A stretch of DNA of 64,000 nucleotides from Cohnella endophytica (GTDB lineage: Bacteria > Bacillota > Bacilli > Paenibacillales > Paenibacillaceae): the NCBI RefSeq assembly GCF_003628305.1, contig NZ_RBZM01000005.1:434001-498000 (forward strand), in the 5' to 3' direction. A model generated the notes under the pieces. It worked only from the letters and a program-made list of their open reading frames with translations. It did no database searches and was not told where the DNA came from. Below, one piece after another: positions 39,301 to 44,346 of this stretch; positions within the stretch are counted from its first letter, which is position 1; every line of letters begins with the position of its first letter. A program made the translations under genes and the position numbers.

Positions 39301-41646
39301 CTCGAGGATGAATGTGCTGTACAACAATTGCGTGAAATCCGTCTGATATTGCTTGGCGGGGAAGGACTTCCCCCTGTCTTGACGGACAAGCTCCGGTCGC
39401 TGACGGATGCCCGCATCTTCAACATGTACGGACCGACGGAAACGACGGTATGGTCCACGAGTGCGGAGATTGTGGATTCGAATCGGATAACGGTGGGAAC
39501 GCCGATTGCCAATACCCAAGTCTACATTGTGAACAAGAGCCTCGAACTGCAACCGATCGGGGTTGCGGGTGAGTTGTTTATCGGGGGCGCAGGATTGGCG
39601 AGAGGATACTTAAATCTTCCTGCTTTATCAGCGGAGAAGTTTGTGGAGAATCCTTTTAGACCTGGGGAGCGGTTGTATCGAACCGGGGATTTGGCGCGTT
39701 GGCTACCTGACGGAACCATCGAGCATCTGGGACGAATAGACCATCAGGTAAAGATTCGGGGATACCGGGTCGAGCTTGGGGAGATAGAGAACCGGCTTAT
39801 CGCGCACGAGGCTGTGAAAGAAGCAGCAGTAGTAGCGCATGAGGTGGGCGTGGATAGGGAATTGTGCGCGTACTTCGTGGCAGAATCAGAGGTGAAGATA
39901 GACGAACTGCGTTTGCACCTGGGGGCAAGTTTGCCATCATATATGGTGCCGAAATACATTACATTTATTGAGCGAATGCCGTTGAATTCAAATGGTAAGC
40001 TTGACCGTAAAGCCCTGCCTGATGTACGGCAAAATATTCTAGATTCACGCGAATTTGTAGCACCAGTTACAGAAATAGAAGTACTTCTGGCTTCTATATG
40101 GCAAAAGGTACTTCATACTGATCGGGTTGGAATTTATGATAATTTTTTTGTATTAGGAGGGGACTCTATTAAAGCAATACAGATTGTCTCACATTTACAC
40201 CAAAATGGATGGCTTTTGGAGGTGAAAAAGCTTTTACGTTTTCCTACAATCACCACCTTAGTACCGGAACTAGAAAGGAAAATCACTTCAGTTCTCCATC
40301 CTTCAATTGAAGGAGAGGTTTCAACAACCCCAGCACAACAATGGTATTTACAAGAACGGGGGCTTGCACCTGATCTTAATCTTGCATTAATGCTTTATTG
40401 CAAACAAGGTTTTAATAAAAATTTAGTCGGGCTGGTATTTAAATCTCTGATCAGTCATCACGACTCATTGCGGATGATTTTTAAACGAAATCAAAAAGAG
40501 ATTGTTCAATGGTGCAACGGTTTAGACGAGACAAACGGCCAAAATGAATTTTTTATCGAAGAGTTTGATCTATCGGAAATCAATGATAATCAAATACTTC
40601 ACGTTCAAGGTATTTGCAACAAATTACAATCAAAATTAGATTTGGAGCATGGACCATCAATGGTGATTGGCCTTTTTCATACTATTGACGGAGATCATTT
40701 ATTCTTAACTATTCATCATCTATTAGTTGATGGCGTGTCGGCTCGTATTTTAACTGAAGATTTCATTTCAGGTTACAATCAAGCTAAAAGAAACGAAATA
40801 ATCAAATTTCCACAAAAAACATCATCTATTAAAAGTTGGGCTAGTTGTTTAAGGGAATATGCTACGAGTCAACAACTGTTAAACGAAATTGAATACTGGA
40901 GAAAAATAGAATCTACGAAAGTCAAACCAATTAAGCCTGATCGTTTGATTACTAAACGTAAAGTAATCGATTCGAATGTTTTACAGCTAAGTTTTACTGT
41001 TGAAGAATCTGATCTAATTTTGAAGAAGTCACATCGTGCTTATAATACAGAGGTAGATGATTTGTTGCTAACAGCGCTAGGTCTTAGTATCGCTGAATTG
41101 TCAGATAGTATGTCAGTGGTTATTGAATTAGAAAGTCATGGGCGGGAGGAATTATTTCATGGCATCAATGTTTCAAGAACAATTGGCTGGTTCACCTCGA
41201 TGTATCCAGTTGTTTTTCAATTCAATGGATGCGGAGATCTGGGAAGTAAACTTAAATTAGTTAAAAACACATTAAGAGGAATACCTCATAAAGGTATTGG
41301 ATATGGAATTTTGAAGTACTTATCACCTAGAGCCCTCACGAAAGAATTGAATTTTAATAATAGACACCAGGTTAACTTCAATTATGTCGGTGATCTCGGT
41401 AATGAGAATAGTTTTGAAACAGAAATAAAGCTTTCTTCATTTAGCCACGAAAGGGGCTATCTAACTAATCGAGATGAGGAGTTATTTGATCCAATTTCAG
41501 TTTATGGTTACACATTTAACGGCTGTATGCATTTTCGAATTACTTATCATGAACAAGAATTTTGCAAGAAGAAAATGATAAATCTCTTCCATGGATTTAA
41601 AAATAACCTTCTAGAAATTGCAAAATATAACGTTAATAACGACTGA
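22408..41646 (+). CDS. Giant lipo-NRPS: FAAL-PCP-C-A-PCP-C-A-PCP-C-A-PCP-C-FkbH-PCP-C-A-PCP-E
   Basis: 6,412 residues in one frame from ATG 22408 (AAAGGGTGTAAAGG upstream). Order by motifs: FAAL (1-575); PCP1 Ser616; C1 (HHIVADA 797-803); A1 about 1115-1530; PCP2 Ser1649; C2 (HHIIADG 1830); A2 about 2150-2560; PCP3 Ser2681; C3 (HHIISDG 2862); A3 about 3180-3595; PCP4 Ser3715; C4 (HHIISDG 3895); FkbH-like domain about 4220-4745; PCP5 Ser4885; C5 (HHIISDG 5066); A4 about 5385-5800; PCP6 Ser5920; terminal E domain (HHLLVDG 6103). Ten-residue specificity codes read by eye: A1 and A3 DILQLGMVWK (glycine type), A2 DALCTGEVTK (unassigned, perhaps aromatic), A4 DPLQLGMVWK (glycine-like with an unusual second position). 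No thioesterase or reductase domain ends the protein. C1 has Ala instead of Gly in the HHxxxDG motif. Predicted action: load a polyene acid, add Gly, X, Gly, a glyceryl unit and a last residue. From about nt 40030 the DNA becomes visibly AT-richer, suggesting that the PCP6-E end was acquired separately. Confidence 0.93.
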   Translation: MPPTIDLIDILEMQSQKASGITIISDDETITQLSYKQLFERSRRYLFGLQAQGIQPGDKIILQLENVELFLYTFWACVLGSIIPVPVTVGTNDDRKRKLLNIWKQLGYPRVMTEQRLAPIMERVTRGIEPSGESTIKLWQDSLTIAEEYLEILEDGVIIKAKLDDIALIQYSSGSTGDPKGVIVSHRNLLVNTRSIITSTHLSKLDRTLSWLPLTHDFGLIGFHLTPLIAGVSQILMPTSRFIRNPILWLTTAQQYKATVLSSPNFGYQYFLQMFNEQHAKSENWDLSGIRMILNGAEPIDHSLSVRFMKRLQLFGLSNTSIVPSYGMAEATLTVSMAPLNEWADPLLLDRRYLAVGDQIRSLKARNRHGVSFVDLGIPLNECHVRICDDEDLELIENTIGHIQLHGDNVTRGYFGNDEASRQAFTSDGWLKTGDLGLIRNGRIYITGRSKDILFINGQNVYPHDIERVAEENDGITLGRIAACGVRLESTATELLVLFVFWHGELELFTPLAFQLKQHINAVFGIKPHAVIPIRRIPKTTSGKMQRYVLAMRYQNGQYAEIEEQINRQLLQAERGRQVAGPISSTERKLLTIWRGLLQFERIGVDESFFTLGGDSLKAALLVTSIRRDYQVEVPIREVFRLQTIRELAAYVDEAEPVSMVPITPVLLTNEVPLTTDQLRVFMMSRMHPNSTSYNIPFGIELPDNVDNSRILAILQKLIKRHQSLRTSFSMNGGDTPVQLIHPDVNVVLTELLSNEKDLDSHYRSFVKPFDLSTAPLFRVCLVKDSDGRRLLLFDIHHIVADATSISILLSELVQLYEGKELSTPFLQYKDYSIWQQSRVQSDEYQDQLNEWLEMFRDGIPVLNLPSDYPRPAIQSFAGARFRFQSGSFLMHQLKKLAEESNTTIFMVLLAAFKVLFARFGGTEDIVVGTPTAGRLVPGTEDMVGMFVNMLPIRSNPKHKIPFLTYLKELRDVCLFAFDHQNIAFQQLVQELALPRDIARHPIFDVMFVMQNQWSEIYLKGKKIVPFELDDHMAKFDVGFQVIENEKELNFDISYCTDLFQSQTIQRMATSYLRVLEQIVDSPETPIGEIDLLSDIERTSLLTAFNNTKVDYPEDKLIHELFENQAKQTPDRVAIVFEGQCLTYRELDEKAEAIARILAKQSVGPDCIIGIMAKRSTEMIIGMLGILKAGAAYLPIEPDFPAERIVHMLEDSKATILLVHPEPEIEFSFEGLMLPIASIETEADVAVRLSRYGNANNLAYCIYTSGSTGRPKGVLLEHRSVVNFITGMMKHFPLADTKRLLSLTTFTFDIFVLESWLALCSGITVILSSEEERKNPQLIARLIRDHETEIVQMTPSLMRLLLEDEFAAQHLRELRLILLGGEGLPMILVEKLRSVTEARIFNMYGPTETTVWSTRAEILDPKRISVGTPIANTQVYIVNESLQLQPIGVAGELCIGGAGLARGYLNLLDLTAEKFIENPFKPDERLYRTGDLARWLPDGTIEHLGRIDHQVKIRGYRIELGEIESRLMEHVAVKEVAVVARVIGEEKVLCTYFMAESELKIDDLRRHLAATLPSYMVPTYFTPMEQMPLTSNGKLDRNALPDMEPATRVEIYTEPSTPMEERLVSLWQEVLGVERVGTTDNFFELGGHSLKAMQMVSRIHRELGADVPLREIFRYSTVKEITVWIEANATFFSHSNIEPSPIQKYYPLSSAQKRMYVLQQMNVEATTYNIPVVWILEGKLDHARLEQAFQILISQHESLRTRFVLLDGIPMQQVMEHVHFKLNYANRTTSEVSDWVQAFIQPFDMSEAPLLRVGMMTIAEDRHLLAVDFHHIIADGMTINLLARELSAIYDGEELPQLRIQYKDFSVWQNERMKTEVYHDQERYWLEQLGDELPVLQLPTDRPRPAVQSYLGDVVESVIDADLKWKLDRLAKESGSTLYMVLLAAFQTLISRHSGQEDIIVGSPIAGRLHADLDHVAGMFVNTLAIRANPQADKTFRAFLDEIREKTLGAYERQEVPFEALVENLGVQRDPSRNPVFDVMFVWQNFDRVEITLDGLKLQPYNHKQLTAKFDLTLQAEEQELGIKFKWEYSTSLFDRSTIDRWTEHWLQLLNEVTESSDVLIADIDLLPEEEKRQLAEFNNVLSEASLEWTVYELFEKRVEQTPDEVAVLFEDRRLTFCELNAKANLLAKILQEKGVGPEVIVGVVMHRSWEILVGILGIWKAGGAYLPIDPSYPQERIKFMLDDSNVDILLTNTSSKQITPYSGTTIQMDSFEWGDGLEENLPATSFPSHLAYVIYTSGTTGQPKGVMVEHRSIANNLHWHSAEYGLSSGDIVLPLYSFTFDASILHTFSPLLAGASVLLLSDDEVIDPNVVSNSLELLKVAQLCCTPGFYSQLLEMIKPEQLSLRLVTVGGDSLPEKLIVRSKAKMQDVEVANEYGPTESSVTSTILRDVQAGQKPTIGHPIPGTSVHIVNQSNRILPIGIPGELCISGRGLARGYLNRPDLTTTKFIENSFGERMYRTGDLARWLPDGKLEYLGRIDQQVKMRGYRIELGEIESRFLEHASIKEVVVDVYEDIDGDKMLCAYYIKEFPVSVDDLRAHLMVKLPSYMVPTFFIPLEKIPLTRNSKIDHKALLRPIRQFESDVYEKPATEMEKSLSVLWCEVLGVQRVGINANFFEIGGHSLKAMMLIGLIQQSLSLKVPLGDLFRYPTLREFAACIESNEVIPVISRIEPTTIQEYYPLTSSQKQMYVLKQIDPNAVAYNMSSIWMLEGQLNLEHLEHAFRHLINRHESFRTKFILVEGEPKQQIVEDVSLTISYKSGSEAMIGDWITSFVQPFDLSEPPLLRVGVMKVDEEKHLMAVDMHHIISDGASMNILVSELNAIYNGLELPEMRIQYKDYAVWQNKLIETEAYAKWETYWLDALAGELPVLQLPTDRPRPSLQTFDGDIETVVGDARLTRMLKELGHQSGATLYMVLLAAFQTLLSRYSGQDDILVGSPTAGRSHTDLESVVGMFVNTLVLRGRPQSEMTFRAFLEQIKDTTLRAFENQDVPLHVLMEKLDVQRDAGRNPLFDVMFAMQNIPINEFNLEGLKLSQFQQHTVSKFDLTLTLLESTDTLQIAWEYNIALFERETIQRWAQHWLRLLEQVAQNPDIKLSEINLLTEWETQQLLVGFNQTAADYPNNKTVHELFEEQVERTPDRVAVVFEGQSLTYAELDAKGDVVARVLAEQGAGPDRIVGIMAKRSPEMIIGMLGVLKAGAAYLPIDPDFPAERITYMLEDSGSEILLVHPELERKIVFDGLVLPVASIATDVEATARTPRYGKADSLAYCIYTSGSTGRPKGVLLEHCSVVNFITGMAKRLPLTETKRLLTLTTFTFDIFVLESWLALCSGITVILSSEEDRKSPQLIAKLIRDHEAETVQMTPSLMRVMLEDEIAAQYLRELRFILLGGEGLPLQMAENLRSLTDARIFNMYGPTETTVWSTGAEIVDPKQVSVGTPIANTKVYIVNDCLRLQPIGVAGELCIGGAGLARGYLNLPELTAEQFVVNPFKPGERMYKTGDLARWLPDGNIEHLGRIDHQVKIRGYRIELGEIESRLLEHDAVKEAVVVARADKSGDSVLCAYYVAGTPVNIDELRTHLASTLSSYMVPTFIAPIERMPLTSNGKLDRNALSAPEHVPGAVENAVSTTETEERIIALWQDVLAIEKVGITDHFFEIGGHSLKAMTLVSRIQSELGTIVPLRELFSNPTVQKLAAWIEANAIPSEYARIEPTGRQEYYTISSAQKRMIVLQQMDPKATAYNMPVVLTLEGMLDRVRLEEAFRKLIARHEPLRTRFVLTEGEPVQQVLEDVPFAISFAVGTEEEAANWVQSFVRPFDLHIAPLLRVGVLALTDRHLLAMDFHHIISDGVTMSILVKEFSALYNDLMLPPLRIQYKDFAQWERRWHESEAFFKLREYWHTRLNKRLPILQMPLDFHRGKIRSFKGNTISLTMVKEDVSRIQEMARQYNVTMNTLLLSLYAVLLCKYSAQDDIMIGSTVAGRNHADLEKQIGMFINFLPIRFKVKAEQSFTEFVEHASADLLDAYEHQDYPFDNMVDGLNMITDPARNPIFDTMLNFHQENNVEHMVLRGLQITPFPLNNQASSLDFKMDIHLEQKDSAVMQFDLQYNVELFTEASMRQLMSHFEELIRTIVRNPTIPIAQICLFSAEEEAVLSSKRWLNVSENNECLAISATFTAELIEDYVKYWTNEFDLPVNLRFAAYNQIFQEILDTSSLLSGNKGANVLLIRFEDWLRDDLTTEDHQLEQLDNTYAQLVTAIREKYKPVPYFVGLFPISPYLSLSDAVKRRLGQLNERWKIELAEIRNVYTIDFNELANMYGIHEIFDVVKDRLGHAPFSDEYYAAMGTAIARQWVAWNNISQFKVIVLDCDQTLWKGICGEDGALGVSIEGPYEVLQRFMLDRKNEGMILALSSKNNELDVWEVFDNNPGMILKKEDFAAWKINWQSKSINVRDLALELNVGIDSFVFVDDSAMECSEMMMHCPEVLTLQLPYDSDQIPSFLKHVWAFDRLNVTKEAKQRTEMYASERRRKEVQDSSFSIDEFLSGLDLQMDMRPLLTEEELERAAELTQRTNQFNLSTIRRTESELRQLLSHSDYRCLIVEVRDRFGDYGIVGLVILKRKHSVLVIDTFLLSCRVLGRNVENAVLIEIKRICIEEGMEALEASYILTEKNKPFLEFIERSGWKKTRDELGCSHYYVPLHQIPDEVKHIQYYDAESFTQKDFLTQAPLRLGNENLQLSQLMKDSGVKNEFIQRNTWEINLVNKNQLLHDSYYGPLACVTNEDLIRLPILQATEALNIENGFSAPRSELETKLAFLWEDILKVDRVGCNDNFFELGGNSLKAMTLISRMHRELGTSVPLRELFRLPTVRQLAEWIQSNDINAENSSIEPAPNQEYYTLSSAQKQMYVLQQMDLNATAYNMPSVFTLAGKLNRERLEYAFRELIARHESLRTRFILIEGEPKQQILEQVPFTMSHTSGKESEADKWIAAFVQPFNLDEAPLLRLGVMQVAEDQHLLAVDMHHIISDGVTRNVLIREINALYSGMVLSAQRIQYKDFSNWQNSLMKREEYAKREAHWLESLAGELPVLHLPTDRPRPSIQNFMGNILEMRADSELKQKLERLAQESNTTLYMVLLAAYQTLLSRYSGQDDIIVGSPVAGRLHADVHNMVGMFANTVVINGYPHANKTFCSFLQEIRETVLEAFDHQDIPFEALVEKLELCRDLSHTPVFNVLFALHNMERAEFMLDELKLIPYKWDHTVAKFDLTLQVEEQTNGLLFTWEYSTSLFDMETIRRWTGHWLQLLEQITEQPNLRLGEIDLLTGIEKWNILTAFNDSQIEYPEDRMIHELFEDQAKRTPNRVAVVFEDRELTYREIDERANAIAKVLIEHGAGSNQIVGIMATRSPDMIIGMLGILKSDAGYLTIDPDFPEERIVYMLDDSKTKILLIHPEPDTKIPFGGLVLPIASIATDRDAIVPLQRCGNADNLAYCIYTSGSTGKPKGVLLEHRSVINFITGMMESLPLAETNRLLSLTTFTFDPFVLESWVALCSGMTVILASDEERKNPQQIAKLIREHRAETVQMTPSLMRLLLEDECAVQQLREIRLILLGGEGLPPVLTDKLRSLTDARIFNMYGPTETTVWSTSAEIVDSNRITVGTPIANTQVYIVNKSLELQPIGVAGELFIGGAGLARGYLNLPALSAEKFVENPFRPGERLYRTGDLARWLPDGTIEHLGRIDHQVKIRGYRVELGEIENRLIAHEAVKEAAVVAHEVGVDRELCAYFVAESEVKIDELRLHLGASLPSYMVPKYITFIERMPLNSNGKLDRKALPDVRQNILDSREFVAPVTEIEVLLASIWQKVLHTDRVGIYDNFFVLGGDSIKAIQIVSHLHQNGWLLEVKKLLRFPTITTLVPELERKITSVLHPSIEGEVSTTPAQQWYLQERGLAPDLNLALMLYCKQGFNKNLVGLVFKSLISHHDSLRMIFKRNQKEIVQWCNGLDETNGQNEFFIEEFDLSEINDNQILHVQGICNKLQSKLDLEHGPSMVIGLFHTIDGDHLFLTIHHLLVDGVSARILTEDFISGYNQAKRNEIIKFPQKTSSIKSWASCLREYATSQQLLNEIEYWRKIESTKVKPIKPDRLITKRKVIDSNVLQLSFTVEESDLILKKSHRAYNTEVDDLLLTALGLSIAELSDSMSVVIELESHGREELFHGINVSRTIGWFTSMYPVVFQFNGCGDLGSKLKLVKNTLRGIPHKGIGYGILKYLSPRALTKELNFNNRHQVNFNYVGDLGNENSFETEIKLSSFSHERGYLTNRDEELFDPISVYGYTFNGCMHFRITYHEQEFCKKKMINLFHGFKNNLLEIAKYNVNND
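35068..36650 (+). other. FkbH-like glyceryl-loading domain inside the NRPS
   Basis: Between C4 and PCP5, where an A domain would be expected, the protein has an N-terminal segment (about 4220-4400) followed by a HAD-type catalytic core. Its motif is VIVLDCDQTLWKGICGEDG, with Asp4416 and Asp4418 as the predicted nucleophile and acid. A GNAT-like C-terminal half runs to about 4745 (RFGDYGIVG, DTFLLSCRVLGR). FkbH proteins take glyceryl from 1,3-bisphosphoglycerate and load it on a carrier protein. Here the acceptor should be PCP5. Confidence 0.85.
40270..41600 (+). other. Terminal epimerization (E) domain of the NRPS
   Basis: After PCP6 the last 450 residues hold all E-domain landmarks: HHLLVDGVSARIL at 6103, ELESHGREE, RTIGWFTSMYPV and FNYVGDLG. 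The domain looks catalytically intact. It is the last domain of the protein, and no partner NRPS or thioesterase gene follows. Confidence 0.85.
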
Positions 41647-41711
41647 ACAATTTCAGAATACAAGTATTAACCAGCTAAAATTGGGCGTATTTTAAAATTA
41701 ATAATTTAATA

Positions 41712-41731
41712 GGGAGAGGTCTTACTCTCCC
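41712..41731 (+). terminator. Hairpin between the NRPS and transferase genes
   Basis: GGGAGAG (41712-41718) pairs perfectly with CTCTCCC (41725-41731) around a six-base loop. The following DNA is AT-rich but lacks a clean T run, so it may be a weak terminator or an mRNA-stabilising 3' end that lowers expression of the next gene. Confidence 0.45.
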
Positions 41732-41767
41732 TAGACAATTTCTATTATTTCAATGCGGAGAAATTCG

Positions 41768-42439
41768 ATGAAAATAGTTGCTACAAGTATCGAAGATTGT
41801 GAAATTGATATTGAAAAGTTACTTACATTTGTAAGTATAGAAAGACAGGAGAAAACTATAAAGTTGCGTAACAGACAAGATCGTATTCTTTCCATATTCA
41901 GTGAGTTAATGGTTCGGTATTATTTATTAAGATTATGGGGTTTGTTAATTGAGGACATTGTTATTTTGAAAAACAACTATAATAAACCTTTTTTACCTGA
42001 GTTTCCTGCCTATCATTTTAATGTATCCCATTCAGGCAAATGGATAGTTGCAGTGTTTGATGATCGGCCAGTAGGTATAGATATTGAGAGAGTAGTACCA
42101 ATTGACATTACAATTGTTGATCATTTTTTATCCAAATCAGAAGTAGAAAAACTACGAGATCAACCCGCTGATCAAATGCTTGTGTATTTTTATAAGCTGT
42201 GGACTGTTAAAGAAAGTTATATTAAGGCTAAAGGAATGGGACTTTCCATTTCACTGAATTCATTTTCAGTGGAAATAACCAATAGTGTGGTACTTTTTCA
42301 CTCATTGACAGACGCTGAAGACTGGCGATTCCGGCAGTATTTCATAGGAAATGACTATGAGATGGCAGTTTGTTCCTTGAATTCAAAATTTCCAGATAGT
42401 ATAGAAATTATCAAATGGAAGCAGTTACTTGAGCATTAA
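41768..42439 (+). CDS. Sfp-type 4'-phosphopantetheinyl transferase
   Basis: 223 residues. I chose ATG 41768 because GCGGAG lies seven bases upstream; an in-frame ATG at 41753 has no such site. Family motifs are present: FNVSHSGKWIV, the Mg-binding VGIDIE, and WTVKESYIKAKGMGL (WxxKESxxK). It transfers phosphopantetheine from CoA to the carrier-protein serines, here the stand-alone ACP and six NRPS PCPs. Its position at the end of the locus and low GC match the biosynthetic genes. Length is typical for Sfp (about 224). Confidence 0.92.
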   Translation: MKIVATSIEDCEIDIEKLLTFVSIERQEKTIKLRNRQDRILSIFSELMVRYYLLRLWGLLIEDIVILKNNYNKPFLPEFPAYHFNVSHSGKWIVAVFDDRPVGIDIERVVPIDITIVDHFLSKSEVEKLRDQPADQMLVYFYKLWTVKESYIKAKGMGLSISLNSFSVEITNSVVLFHSLTDAEDWRFRQYFIGNDYEMAVCSLNSKFPDSIEIIKWKQLLEH

Positions 42440-42539
42440 TAGTAAAGGAAGCGAAGATAAGGGATGGTCCGTGTGATCTGTTTAGATTGTTGGCAAACCC
42501 TGATTTTGGGGCTTTACTTATTAAGATCAGAAGATCGCC

Positions 42540-42827
42540 TCATATCCTGCCTTCAGCTAGGTTGTGGGTAATATTCAAGAAATAATATTTGTGGCTACCT
42601 CTTTTTGCGAATTCTATATCTGGAAAAAGCGAAACCCGTAAAGTTCGTTGGCGAAGTTCTTTTTTAATTTGGGATTTCTGACACTCATGGAGCCTAATTC
42701 GTAATCCTTTATCAGCCAAAACACTAATAATGGCATGGTTACGATAACCGTTAAAGGTGAGATCTAAGTGATGATCACGTATATAACGTGGAAGCAGGGG
42801 GCACTTTTTCCACTCAAATGCGATCAT
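42540..42827 (-). CDS. Unidentified small protein or gene remnant
   Basis: A 95-residue minus-strand frame with protein-like, basic composition (WKKCPLLPRYIRDHHLDLTF and RIRLHECQKSQIKKELRQRT). No signal peptide or membrane segment is visible. It converges on the transferase gene. I do not recognise the family. No strong ribosome site precedes the ATG, and the frame may be the inner part of a longer decayed gene. Confidence 0.35.
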   Translation of the reverse strand: MIAFEWKKCPLLPRYIRDHHLDLTFNGYRNHAIISVLADKGLRIRLHECQKSQIKKELRQRTLRVSLFPDIEFAKRGSHKYYFLNITHNLAEGRI

Positions 42828-43232
42828 GGAAATCTGAAGTCCACAATTGCTAGCGTGCTTATCAGTTTGTTTTGCAGTTGCGAGGTTTTTATGCTCGAAG
42901 GTGCAAGTGCAAAGACATGCATGCAGAATCTTTTCTGATTTTTGCGACTACATGACTAGGGAGTGACAAGTCTGACATTGTTGCAGTTTACATTCACAAT
43001 CTATTTTTTAAACAAAATCAATCAAACCTATTTACGAGTAGAAACCTTCAAAATAAAATAGGCACATATTATCCAATGTTTTTCAAGCGGGCGTAACCAT
43101 GCGGTAGGATCCGTCCGTGAGTTCCTAATAGCAGTATGATTGGAGTGGCGTTCTGGGGGCTCTGACTTTCATCGAAAAAGAAGGAGCGGCGATAGAGCGA
43201 AGTGTACATAAGGAAGGGGACACCGATTAGAG
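42828..43232. other. Gene-free boundary region after the biosynthetic locus
   Basis: No gene, RNA or strong promoter is recognised. Base composition shifts from AT-rich to GC-rich near 43090, so this is probably the right-hand limit of the transferred biosynthetic segment. Confidence 0.4.
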
Positions 43233-44228
43233 ATGTGGGACGAGCTGTTAGCCCGGTATATTCCGGGAAGATCTTGGCACGTGTCCGAAGGAGAGACGGG
43301 CTGGAACAACACGACGAGATTCGTCGAAATGGAGGGGCGAAGATGGGTGCTTCGCGTTTACGACGCGCACCGGGATGCTGCAAAAATCCGTTTCGAACAT
43401 GCGGCTCTGATAGAGGTGGCGAGACGCCAACTTCCGTTCCGGACGCCGATACCCGTGCTCTCAACGGATGGAACCACCTATGTAAAGCTGCCCGACGGAT
43501 CGGGGAAATATGCCTGCTTGTTTTACTATATAGAGGGGGTGCGGCCGACAAGCATGAGCGTTGTGGCCGATACGGGAAGGCAGACCGGCCGGCTTATGCA
43601 GGTGCTTAATGACGTTGTTATGAACGAATCCCCTGCCTATTTTCCGAGTTATGAGTTGGAAGCGGCGCATCCGGCGTGTAGCCCGGAACGAGTGCAGGCG
43701 TTCTGCAACCGACCGCCGGAAGGCTTCGAGCACTTGCGCGAGGGACTACGAGTCCTATACGAGGCATGGGAAACTTGCTTGCGTACAACACCTGCACTTC
43801 GCGCGTTGCCGCATCAACTGATTCACGGGGATATCAACCCATCGAATATTCTCGTTCTTCCCGAAAGACCGGACCGGGTGGCGGCCTTCCTTGACTTCGA
43901 GATATGCACTAGGGATGTTCGCGCGATGGAACCGGCGGTGCTGCTATCGGGCTTGATCTCCATTGATGCAAGTATCGACGATATGGAGGCGCTGCTCGGC
44001 GGCATGCGTGAAACGGCCCGTCTGTCATCGGACGAGGCCGAAGCGGTGCCGCTGCTGATGCGCCTTCACAAGCTGGATTTATTCGTTCATTATTTGGGGC
44101 GTTATCTCGAGGGCGTCGATTCGCCCGATGTCGTTCGGGAACAGATCGAGTCGAACGCTGCGGGTTTGCTAAAGCTGAACGAATTGGCTCCGAAGCTGAA
44201 GGCGCTTTGCGTCCGGATGCTGACTTGA
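43233..44228 (+). CDS. Aminoglycoside-phosphotransferase/homoserine-kinase-like protein
   Basis: 331 residues of the APH/ThrB2-like kinase fold. A nucleotide-binding lobe with a lysine-poor but typical WVLRVYDAHRD strand is followed by the catalytic loop LIHGDINPSNIL (Asp200, Asn205) and the metal motif AFLDFEIC. Such kinases phosphorylate small alcohols or amines (homoserine, choline, aminoglycosides); the substrate cannot be told from sequence. It is GC-rich like the chromosome to the right, unlike the NRPS genes. A link to the biosynthetic pathway (for example self-protection) is therefore not supported. Confidence 0.8.
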   Translation: MWDELLARYIPGRSWHVSEGETGWNNTTRFVEMEGRRWVLRVYDAHRDAAKIRFEHAALIEVARRQLPFRTPIPVLSTDGTTYVKLPDGSGKYACLFYYIEGVRPTSMSVVADTGRQTGRLMQVLNDVVMNESPAYFPSYELEAAHPACSPERVQAFCNRPPEGFEHLREGLRVLYEAWETCLRTTPALRALPHQLIHGDINPSNILVLPERPDRVAAFLDFEICTRDVRAMEPAVLLSGLISIDASIDDMEALLGGMRETARLSSDEAEAVPLLMRLHKLDLFVHYLGRYLEGVDSPDVVREQIESNAAGLLKLNELAPKLKALCVRMLT

Positions 44229-44235
44229 TAGCAGA

Positions 44236-44346
44236 TCAGTCTTCGTCTGTCGTTCTTTGCTGGTCAATCGCTTCCGCCATCGTCTTGTCCATCAGATGGA
44301 CGGAGATTTCCCTCGTCTCCGGCGATGCGTAGCGATGCTGCTCTTG
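44236..44346 (-). pseudogene. C-terminal remnant of a tyrosine-recombinase-type integrase
   Basis: The minus-strand frame ending at 44236 reads RYASPETREISVHLMDKTMA, then EAIDQQR and a stop. The pattern HxSPETTxIYxHLxDKTMEEAI is typical of the last helix region of phage-type integrases, including the position of the catalytic Tyr, but here the expected Tyr is Ser. Nothing upstream of about 44350 continues the gene. Confidence 0.45.

Noticed and set aside
38776..39552. 258-residue minus-strand open frame inside the NRPS A4 domain
   Set aside because: It is antisense to conserved adenylation motifs, with similar shadows opposite A1 and A3. No independent signal of coding.
43233..44228. Phosphotransferase as a self-resistance gene of the biosynthetic locus
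   Set aside because: It is GC-rich, separated by a gene-free boundary, and not in the operon. Nothing in the sequence links it to the product.
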